Part shown: positions 1-6,576 of the stretch, piece by piece | Layout: every line of letters starts with the position of its first letter | Numbering within the stretch: position 1 is the first letter of the stretch | IMG/VR virus record: IMGVR_UViG_3300021356_000067 | Coordinates: 1 to 35,903 of that record | Origin: a virus | Length of the DNA: 35,903 nucleotides | Reading direction: 5' to 3' (one strand) | The notes under the pieces: model-generated | Databases searched by the model: none | Seen by the model: the letters and a program-made list of their open reading frames with translations, nothing else | Told to the model about the DNA's origin: nothing | Program-made: the position numbers and the translations under genes

Positions 1-484
1 CACTTGCAGACGTAGAAGCTGCCAATATCTTACTGCCATTCTCTAACTCCAAAGATCCTTTGTTCCATGCCACAATACCCTGTTGCATCCATTTGGGCAA
101 GTTTTCGTATGCAGTCTGTAATCTTCCAAGAAGTTCTCTTGCGGTTGCTGCTTTGTTTGCAAGAATACCAATGTTAACACTGTCATTAAAGACAGCATAA
201 TGCAAAAGGTAAGATACGACTGTAGTAGATTTACCAGTCTGTCGTGGCATCTTACAGATATTAAATCTGTTTTCGTGGAAATTATTAATTAACTTCTCTT
301 GAAAGTGATATGGATGAAACTGTGTAAGACCCTCATCAAGAGAAACAATCTTGATATAATTGTTGGCAAAATAAACAGGGTCTTCCTTACATTTCATAAA
401 CTCAAGAATTTGTTCTTGAGTAAATTCAATGGCAGTATTTGCTTTTTTTAGATTAGGATTGCCAAGGTATACATTATCAGGCAT
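1..484 (-). CDS. 17: Large terminase subunit gp17 (TerL), N-terminal part; runs off the window
   Basis: This is the first 161 codons of the packaging motor ATPase/nuclease of T4-like phages. gp17 docks on the portal, drives DNA into the prohead by ATP hydrolysis and cuts the concatemer. I read an ATG at 484 that follows the upstream stop codon after six bases. The translation has an adenine-binding/Q-motif-like region with FHPYHFQ at about residues 56-62, and the terminase Walker A variant PRQTGKST at about 80-87 (T4 has a similar RQ-x-GK-T loop). A hydrophobic strand/helix pair (VNIGILANKAATARELL) follows. Walker A lies nearer the N terminus than in T4, so the leader domain is shorter. Walker B, the coupling motif and the nuclease domain lie beyond position 1. 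Family assignment is strong. No clear Shine-Dalgarno is visible, so it is probably co-translated with the preceding gene. Confidence 0.93.
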   Translation of the reverse strand, partial: MPDNVYLGNPNLKKANTAIEFTQEQILEFMKCKEDPVYFANNYIKIVSLDEGLTQFHPYHFQEKLINNFHENRFNICKMPRQTGKSTTVVSYLLHYAVFNDSVNIGILANKAATARELLGRLQTAYENLPKWMQQGIVAWNKGSLELENGSKILAASTSAS

Positions 485-490
485 AAATTA

Positions 491-2638
491 TCAGCAGTTC
501 CAGGCTCTCAGTGATTTATTGATTCTGCTATCGGGATCGTTTGCAGTTTTGGAGGAAGTTAACTTCTTTTTCATTCCTTTCATTCTCGCACAAAAGCTCT
601 TTCTACGAGGGTTCCCAACTTTCTTTGAAGGTCTCTTAAGATCGCTTCCTGGGTTCTCACGTTCATACGACTTCCTACCTTTTTCATTTAAACCTCCCTC
701 TGGATTCTTACCTGACTTTTTTTGCCAGTCTTCCGTATGTAGGAGGGGTTGTCCTGGTTCATAGTCAGAAACTTCATAATTCCTTACTTTTGCGCCAGGA
801 TAGACCTTTTCAATCTGTGCCTGTACTTCATTTCTTCCAGGAACCTTGACGGATGGAAAGAACATTTGAATGACATACATCTTACCTCTGAAGGTAAGAA
901 ATACTCTTACGATTTGTCCAGTCTTTCTAGGAATCTGAACTGCTTCGCTCATTGGTTTTACATAGTTCTTATCTGGACCAATTTTGCCACCATCACCACC
1001 TTTAAATTTTGGTCCATCACACTCTGCGGTTCCATGTACAGGACACTCTGATCCTTCGTGGGTATGATTGCATCCTTTCTTCTCATCAATCTGCTCACCA
1101 TCATGAATGACTTCATCACCTGCTTTTACGCAACGGTTGTAAGTCTTACCAAACAGTTTCTGGGTTCCTGCTTTCTTATATCCCTTCCAGCACTTCTTAC
1201 CTGCTTCACCAAGTAACTTAGAACCAAGACCTTCGGTTGGTTGAAGTGCATCAGGTGTGATGAGATCAGTAAACTCATACTCTGTTGGTTTGTATTCAGA
1301 TCTCCAATTAGAGAATTCTTCCTTCTTGGTCTTATTACCCCAGTTCTTAGCACCTACTTTACGGCACTTGACCAGTGCTCCAGATGCATATGCAGAAGGC
1401 CATACAGAGTAACGAGACTTGACCTTATGGTAGCAAGCATCTTTCTTACCTTCTTCGAGATCGATATCAATCTCGTCACCAACTTCTACATTGTTCTCAG
1501 CAAACCATCCACGATTTACTTCTATTGCACACAGAATTTCTCCATCAGACTCAACTGGAGTTTCAACGTTTGGTTCTAACTGCTTAATGCTTTCGATTAT
1601 ACCATCTGCTCTGATAAAGGCAATGTCGAGGGGAATTCTGGTATCTCTCATATGGAAAGATTGCTGAGCAACTTCCTCAAACACGAAAAGCATTCCACTA
1701 TTCTTATCCAAACTTTCACGGAACATTAATCCAAGATTGAATTCTTTGATATTGGTTGGAATCTCAACATGGAGAGGTAAGGTTGTGAATTCTTCTTTCA
1801 TACCTTTTGCCTTTCTCTCGTTTGCAACACTATGATCTTTACCAGTTCTAAATTTAGAATCTGGACCAAATCCAGATTTAGCAGAACCATACTTATCTTG
1901 CATATGGCGAATCATGCGCTTGGACCTATCAAACTTGTCAAGACCCTGCTTATCATACTTAGGTGCTTTTTCAACAATTGTCTCTTCATTAGTAACATAG
2001 TCTGCTGCAGTGTCTATGTAATCTGCTGCTTTTGTTATTTTGGATTGGACCCAGGCTTTCAGTTCACCCTCTCCCTTTTTGCCCATTTTTTTCTCCAATC
2101 TTTTTGCAGCATTTTTGATAGTTTTCAGTTCAGAACGTGCCATTGAATACTCATAATCTTTTTTATGTTCTTCAGTTGCCACGTTAATTGCCTTCCCTTT
2201 TCTATCTGGATTTGGATCCTTTGCATTCTTACGACGGAATGCTCTCTCCTCTTCATCTTTGGAGAGATTACGCTTCATTTTGCTAGAACCGCACTTTGGT
2301 TTTGTTGTTTGTCCTGGTTGTCTGGCACAGGGTTTGCCTGCATATTTACCACCCAACTGAACCCACCCAGGCTTGCCATCAGAAGACTTACTCTTGCCAA
2401 ACCAGTCACGCAGAGAACTATCACCACTTTTCGACTCACTCATCCCTCCGCCGTTACCATTTCCATTTCCATTGCTATTACCGTTACCATTGAGTGGTTT
2501 ATCAATACCGACTTCCTCTGGTTCTTTTCCACTACCAGAAAATCTTGCAGTCATCCTCATCCCCTTAGAAATGGGTTTGCATACTTTGTCAGTGTAGCAG
2601 TAAAAATATCCTGCTTTACATTTGCCGCTCTTTGACAT
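491..2638 (-). CDS. Mosaic Cys-containing protein with an embedded DUF192 domain
   Basis: A 715-aa protein of unknown function that looks assembled from short modules. In order: an N-terminal Cys motif (CKAGYFYCYTDKVCKP, about 8-23); a Gly/Asn linker (about 50-65); a basic SLRDWFGKS...GKPCARQPGQ segment (about 73-155); a charged helical region (about 160-280); a convincing DUF192 domain (about 286-395, with GLMFRESL, GMLFVF, IPLDIAFI and EVNRGW); CYHKVKSRYSVWPSAYASG (about 400-434); CWKGYKKAGTQKLFGKTY (about 483-510); a Cys/His cluster CNHTHEGSECPVHGTAEC (about 521-539); and a basic tail ending RKSFCARMKGMKKKL...LRAWNC. From memory, several of these basic modules occur as separate small proteins in marine phages. 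DUF192 is mostly known from bacterial envelope proteins. The position between the fibre gene and gp17 suggests a virion or assembly role, but none is shown. A late-promoter-like motif lies 24 nt upstream. Confidence 0.85.
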   Translation of the reverse strand: MSKSGKCKAGYFYCYTDKVCKPISKGMRMTARFSGSGKEPEEVGIDKPLNGNGNSNGNGNGNGGGMSESKSGDSSLRDWFGKSKSSDGKPGWVQLGGKYAGKPCARQPGQTTKPKCGSSKMKRNLSKDEEERAFRRKNAKDPNPDRKGKAINVATEEHKKDYEYSMARSELKTIKNAAKRLEKKMGKKGEGELKAWVQSKITKAADYIDTAADYVTNEETIVEKAPKYDKQGLDKFDRSKRMIRHMQDKYGSAKSGFGPDSKFRTGKDHSVANERKAKGMKEEFTTLPLHVEIPTNIKEFNLGLMFRESLDKNSGMLFVFEEVAQQSFHMRDTRIPLDIAFIRADGIIESIKQLEPNVETPVESDGEILCAIEVNRGWFAENNVEVGDEIDIDLEEGKKDACYHKVKSRYSVWPSAYASGALVKCRKVGAKNWGNKTKKEEFSNWRSEYKPTEYEFTDLITPDALQPTEGLGSKLLGEAGKKCWKGYKKAGTQKLFGKTYNRCVKAGDEVIHDGEQIDEKKGCNHTHEGSECPVHGTAECDGPKFKGGDGGKIGPDKNYVKPMSEAVQIPRKTGQIVRVFLTFRGKMYVIQMFFPSVKVPGRNEVQAQIEKVYPGAKVRNYEVSDYEPGQPLLHTEDWQKKSGKNPEGGLNEKGRKSYERENPGSDLKRPSKKVGNPRRKSFCARMKGMKKKLTSSKTANDPDSRINKSLRAWNC
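2450..2491 (-). repeat. Imperfect hexamer repeat coding for a Gly/Asn linker
   Basis: Runs of ccattt/ccgtta/ccattg hexamers encode alternating Asn and Gly on the minus strand, near residues 50-65 of the DUF192 mosaic protein. This gives a flexible linker between the N-terminal Cys motif and the SLRDWF segment. Such repeats can vary in copy number by slippage. Confidence 0.7.
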
Positions 2639-2661
2639 TCAACTGAGTGGATATTCTTTAT

Positions 2662-2668
2662 TATTTAT
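2662..2668 (-). promoter_or_regulatory. Late-promoter-like ATAAATA
   Basis: Minus-strand ATAAATA in the context TTGATAAATAATAAAG, 24 nt before the ATG of the mosaic gene and touching the upstream TGA stop by one base. It matches the core of the T4 late promoter (TATAAATA), which T4-like phages recognise through a gp55-type sigma factor. Assigned by motif and placement only. Confidence 0.6.
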
Positions 2669-5073
2669 CAACCATCAAGTGCTACACTAAGACCAAGTGT
2701 CATACCAGGCAGTGACTGCCAAGAAGTGCCGTCATAGAACTCCATTTTCTTAGTGGTTGTATTAAAAATAATTGCTCCTTCATTAAATGAACCAGCATCT
2801 CTTTGTGTTGTTGTATAAATTGGAGGATAGAATGCAGTAGATGCTTTTAAGGTAGCAGCAGTTATGATTCCAGTGGTGTTGATGGAAACTGTTGTACCAA
2901 TACCCACTGATGCTTCTGTACCATCCTCTTTTTCAAAAGCAATGTTTCCTTGAGCATCTTGCTTTATACTAACTGTGGTTGCAGTTCCAACAATAATCTC
3001 ATCTACACCAGAAATCTTTTTGGCATTAGGATCAAGAACAATTGAACCTGTTCCAATTGTAAGAATACCAGTAACTCTACCATTGCCATTTACAACAAAA
3101 TCTTCACTGTAAAATCCAGTATCTACACCAATGTGCACTTTAGTGGCAGTTACAACTCCAACAGCATTAATACCACCTGCTAAAACATCAATACCAGTTC
3201 TTGCAGTGACAATGCCAAGAGAATCTACATTCTTTACATCCTCATATGTGATTGTTCCGCCGATAGTTATATTGCCATCGACGTACTGGTCTCCACCAAC
3301 ATAGAGTGCAAAGTCAGATCTTGCAGTTGTACCAAGTCCAACATTACTAGTTGTATTGATACCAATAGTATCGTCTACAAATTTTCCCCCAGATCCACCT
3401 CCCCCTACTACCCACTTTCTATTCTTTCGGGAATAAGTTTGTCCATCATTAGGTGCATCTTCAATTCCACCACCACCAATGGTAGCGATCTGTTGTTGAA
3501 TTCTATTGATGAATAATCTGTAATGATTCTGTAGATCATCAAGTGTTGCAAACTTTTGATCTAGAGGAGTTAATGGATCTCTAGAGTTATTTGTTGATGG
3601 ATCTCCAGGTAAAGTTGGGTTATCTTCGGTTAGAAGTTTCTTTTCGTTTATCTCTGAGATAGTTTCTTCGAGATAAGCAATCTTTTCAACTAACTCTTTA
3701 TTTTTTTCTTCTAATGTATCTAACTGAAGTCTTTCAAGAACTTCTTTTATCTCTTCTTTTACAGTTTCAATATTATCATTTTGTTTTTTAATGTGTTGTT
3801 CATTAACAACCAGGTCCATTTGAAGACCTTTCATTTGCTCAGAAATATTATTTCTGAATTTTCCTACTTCTGTCTTAAGGGCAGCATGATATGTTTCATT
3901 AGAATTAATTAAAACACTCTGAATTTCCCTAAGATCTTCAGTAACAGTTTCTTCTAAAAAATTAAATCTCTTATTATATTTTTCAATCTCATTAGAGTAA
4001 TTCTCTAATTTTTCATTATCACTAATCTCTCTTTTCTTGAAATCTTTATAGAGATTACTATATGTCTTAGAGATAGAGTCAATCTCTTCTTTATATTCGT
4101 CAATTACTGTCTGAAGTTCTTCTATTTTCTCAGCAGTTTTCTCAGTTACATCTCCAGAAATAAAATCAATTTTTTCAGAGAGAGAATTTACTTTTGAAAG
4201 AACTTCCTCTTCCAGTTGTTTTACTTCTTCCTCAGACTTGAGTTTGGTCTCAATCAAAAGATTGTTATACTTAGGTATCTCAGTTTCTGTAAATACCTTT
4301 ACTTTTGCGTTGAGATTTTCAATAGTTTCTTTGTAAGAATCTATTGCATTTTTGATAGTCTCTTCAGTTTTTAATTCTGTTTCAGTAAAAAACTTTCTGT
4401 ATTTTGGGAGCTCCTCCTCTACTAAATTCTTTACTTCCTTAGTATTTTTTCTAAAATCTTCTTTGACTTCGGAAATAACATCGGTGTTGAGTTTTTCAAC
4501 TTCTGATAAAGCAGTTGTAACTTCTTTGTTTACATCATTTTTAATAGTATCTAAATTTTCTTCTACCTTATCCCTAAACTTTTCAAATCTATCATCAATT
4601 CTAACTTCAGATTCTGAGATTAATTTTTTATACTTCGGTACATCAATACTCAGAAATCCTTCAACAGAAGTTGATAGACCTTTAAAATCTTCTTTAATTT
4701 GATCAACTGTTTTGCCGTTAATAGATGAAATTTTAGATTCAATCTTTGATATTGATTCTTCTACAAAAAGAAGTTGTGCCATCATGGCACTATCTAAATC
4801 TTCTTGCTTAATTAAATTTTTTATCTCATCCTTTATAGTGATAATTTCACTGGATACGTTCTCTACCTTTTCTAAGTTTTCTTTAAAACTATCGAAAGTA
4901 GAAGTGAAATCGGATAACGATTTAATATGATTTAGATTTGATTTAAAAACATCAAATGCTTCTGAAACCTGTTCAATCTTTTTTGGAGACGCGGCAATAT
5001 ACTCCTCTTTTACTTCATCAAGAGGAGTCTTTTTATTATTTCCAAAAAAATCTGAAGGCTTCTTTAGTGCCAC
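2668..5073 (-). CDS. Long coiled-coil fibre with foldon-like motif; probable fibritin/whisker analogue
   Basis: An 801-aa fibrous protein. Residues from about 20 to 480 are almost continuous, Lys/Glu-rich, heptad-compatible alpha-helix. They contain three related PKY-(K/R/N)-(K/N) segments at about 144, 220 and 263 (VPKYKKLISESE, LPKYRKFFTETE, IPKYNNLLIETK). A Pro/Asn break (about 485-500) leads to EDAPNDGQTYSRKNRKWV at about 536-553, which resembles the trimerising foldon of T4 fibritin (EAPRDGQAYVRKDGEWV). After a Gly linker comes a beta-type region with SLGIVTARTGI and VGVVTAT words, typical of marine phage fibres, ending in GAIIFNTTTKKMEFYDGTSW, a common fibre-tip pattern. I infer a trimeric neck whisker or fibre. 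In T4 wac sits just before gene 13; here the gene sits between gp16 and gp17. The start is GTG, with AGGAGA upstream. Confidence 0.82.
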   Translation of the reverse strand: MALKKPSDFFGNNKKTPLDEVKEEYIAASPKKIEQVSEAFDVFKSNLNHIKSLSDFTSTFDSFKENLEKVENVSSEIITIKDEIKNLIKQEDLDSAMMAQLLFVEESISKIESKISSINGKTVDQIKEDFKGLSTSVEGFLSIDVPKYKKLISESEVRIDDRFEKFRDKVEENLDTIKNDVNKEVTTALSEVEKLNTDVISEVKEDFRKNTKEVKNLVEEELPKYRKFFTETELKTEETIKNAIDSYKETIENLNAKVKVFTETEIPKYNNLLIETKLKSEEEVKQLEEEVLSKVNSLSEKIDFISGDVTEKTAEKIEELQTVIDEYKEEIDSISKTYSNLYKDFKKREISDNEKLENYSNEIEKYNKRFNFLEETVTEDLREIQSVLINSNETYHAALKTEVGKFRNNISEQMKGLQMDLVVNEQHIKKQNDNIETVKEEIKEVLERLQLDTLEEKNKELVEKIAYLEETISEINEKKLLTEDNPTLPGDPSTNNSRDPLTPLDQKFATLDDLQNHYRLFINRIQQQIATIGGGGIEDAPNDGQTYSRKNRKWVVGGGGSGGKFVDDTIGINTTSNVGLGTTARSDFALYVGGDQYVDGNITIGGTITYEDVKNVDSLGIVTARTGIDVLAGGINAVGVVTATKVHIGVDTGFYSEDFVVNGNGRVTGILTIGTGSIVLDPNAKKISGVDEIIVGTATTVSIKQDAQGNIAFEKEDGTEASVGIGTTVSINTTGIITAATLKASTAFYPPIYTTTQRDAGSFNEGAIIFNTTTKKMEFYDGTSWQSLPGMTLGLSVALDG

Positions 5074-5097
5074 GTTTAATATATCTCCTGTATTTTA

Positions 5098-5520
5098 TTA
5101 TTTATTGTCCTCTTTTAATCCATGTTTGAGCATTTTTGCTAGTTCAGCGGTGGATCCAACAAACAATGCATTATTAACTGTTGAGGGTCCTTTAGACTGT
5201 TTTTCTTCCTCTACCTCTTTAAGTTTTTTCTGAAGTTCCATTAATTTGTCAGTTGCATCAGCGACATTTTTAATTAATTGTCCTGCAACTTCATATGCTC
5301 TTGGCATTTCACTTTCTTGAGCGAGTTCAAGAACTCCGTTTAATGCTTCTTGACCTTTTTCGATTATACTATATAGATTCCCTCTAGTATACTCATAATC
5401 CTTTTTTACATCATCTGAGCTAGGTTTTACATTATCCAACTCTTTTTTAACAACTTCAGCCTTTACTATTTCATCCGAAACATTAAAGGTATCGTTTAAT
5501 TCGTCAAAGTTTTTAGTCAT
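5098..5520 (-). CDS. 16: Small terminase subunit gp16
   Basis: A 140-aa helical protein matching T4 gp16 (164 aa), the oligomeric DNA-recognition and regulatory partner of the gp17 packaging motor. The match rests on the KKDYEYTRGNLY segment (T4 has EDDYGVVRRNMHF), the PRAYEVAGQLI helix (T4 has SPRHMEVFATLM), a central pair of helices likely to form the coiled-coil oligomerisation core, and the C-terminal ALFVGSTAELAKML (T4 has VFMGSPTELMDEI). I start it at the ATG at 5520, which overlaps the gp15 stop by one base (TGATG), a translational-coupling arrangement. An in-frame TTG lies one codon earlier. Unlike in T4, the gp17 gene is not the immediate neighbour; two genes intervene. Confidence 0.85.
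   Translation of the reverse strand: MTKNFDELNDTFNVSDEIVKAEVVKKELDNVKPSSDDVKKDYEYTRGNLYSIIEKGQEALNGVLELAQESEMPRAYEVAGQLIKNVADATDKLMELQKKLKEVEEEKQSKGPSTVNNALFVGSTAELAKMLKHGLKEDNK
5099..5105 (-). promoter_or_regulatory. Late-promoter-like ATAAATA
   Basis: Minus-strand ACAATAAATAATAAAA overlapping the TAA stop of gp16 and lying 26 nt before the GTG start of the fibre gene. It has the T4 late-promoter core and the same placement as the other motifs in this window. Confidence 0.6.
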
Positions 5521-6536
5521 CAAATAAATCCACCATCAAATCCAAAGTTGTCACCATCTTCAATCAGAGCACTATCTGCACCAATTGTACCGATGCTTGT
5601 TGTTGAGGTGGTATAATCAATTCCCTTAACTTCTGCACCAGCAACATGTTTTTCTGCTTTTGTATTATCTCTTCCCCTATCAACAGTAATTTTATTGCCA
5701 GTTTTAGATCTAACAAATAATTCTTCGTCACCAATAAAGATATATTTGTCTGCTAAAATACCACTAGCATCCGCAACTTCAAATGTTTTTGCTGTCGCAG
5801 TAATGTCTGCTGCCAATGTAGTAACAACATTATCAGTATAAGACTTGAGTGCTCTTGCAGTAGCAGAGTAAGTGACCTCTCTTCTTGTATTGGTAGTGTC
5901 TGTTCCAGAGAGATAACTGACAGTGGACCTCTTGATGATATCCTTGGATGCAGACTTGGTAGGTCCAAACAGATATGTTTTTGCAGTAAATCTTAGAGTG
6001 TAATATAGAACTCTTCTAGTAGTAAAATCTCCTTCATAATCATCCTGCATTGTGATACTTTCTAGCACAATCGGAACATCTCTTTTTTCTCTAATTTGAT
6101 CAACCAATTCAATAGAAAGATTATATGCTGGTTGAAAATATGGTAAAATTTGCTCTACAATTTGAAGTGCATCATCATTTAATTTAGTGTAAATGCTTAA
6201 CTCAAACTGCATATTATAGGGAACTGGCATGTATGTTTTACGTGACTCAGTTCCATCATCTTTGTCTTTTGCAACAAATGTTTGAGTAGTAGTTACTTTT
6301 CTACTGGGATCGTAAGTAAGTCCAGTGAACTCAAAAGACATTCGTGGCAATGTAATTGCCATGGGTTTATTCAGATCTGGTGACTGCTCAATTCTAGCCA
6401 AAAACTTTTGAGTAGGACCATATGCCAAAGGAATTCTCACAACGGAACCTTCCTGCTGGATCTCCATAGCATTAAATAGAGTTCCAAAACCAATAATGGT
6501 TTTTCTCAGAATCTCGTTGTAAAAATATTCAAACAT
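5520..6536 (-). CDS. 15: Tail sheath stabiliser / tail completion protein gp15
   Basis: A 338-aa homologue of T4 gp15 (272 aa), the hexameric ring that caps the sheath and tube and meets the neck. The N-terminal two thirds is family-typical: FEYFYNEILRKTIIGFGTLF at the start, MPVPYNMQFELSIYTK near 118-133 and a RVLYYTLRFTAKTYLFGP block near 180-197. The C-terminal part differs from T4. Residues about 235-305 form an added module (TFEVADASG...GDEELFVRSKTG...VDRGRDN...AGAEV) that also appears in the 4,070-aa and 2,561-aa baseplate proteins. This accounts for the extra length. The gene sits between gp14 and gp16 as in T4. A CTAAATA motif precedes it, but no strong Shine-Dalgarno is visible. Confidence 0.9.
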   Translation of the reverse strand: MFEYFYNEILRKTIIGFGTLFNAMEIQQEGSVVRIPLAYGPTQKFLARIEQSPDLNKPMAITLPRMSFEFTGLTYDPSRKVTTTQTFVAKDKDDGTESRKTYMPVPYNMQFELSIYTKLNDDALQIVEQILPYFQPAYNLSIELVDQIREKRDVPIVLESITMQDDYEGDFTTRRVLYYTLRFTAKTYLFGPTKSASKDIIKRSTVSYLSGTDTTNTRREVTYSATARALKSYTDNVVTTLAADITATAKTFEVADASGILADKYIFIGDEELFVRSKTGNKITVDRGRDNTKAEKHVAGAEVKGIDYTTSTTSIGTIGADSALIEDGDNFGFDGGFI

Positions 6537-6569
6537 GATTAAACTTTAAATTATTACATGCAGTAAAAC

Positions 6570-6576
6570 TATTTAG
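6570..6576 (-). promoter_or_regulatory. Late-promoter-like CTAAATA
   Basis: Minus-strand CCCTAAATAGTTTT. The TAA inside it is the stop codon of gp14, and the motif lies 34 nt before the gp15 ATG. CTAAATA-type elements are known as late-promoter variants in T4-like cyanophages. Assigned by motif and position. Confidence 0.55.

Noticed and set aside
2450-2491. CRISPR-like or regulatory repeat
   Set aside because: The hexamer units are in frame within a gene and simply encode a Gly/Asn linker. There are no spacers or palindromic repeats.
429-2635. Several plus-strand open frames of 65-156 aa opposite the mosaic gene
   Set aside because: They are antisense to a well-supported minus-strand gene, have low-complexity Phe/Leu/Cys-rich translations and lack ribosome sites.
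5753-5968. Second minus-strand frame of 71 aa inside gp15
   Set aside because: It lies wholly within gp15 in another frame, has no start signal and shows Leu/Ser-rich shadow composition.
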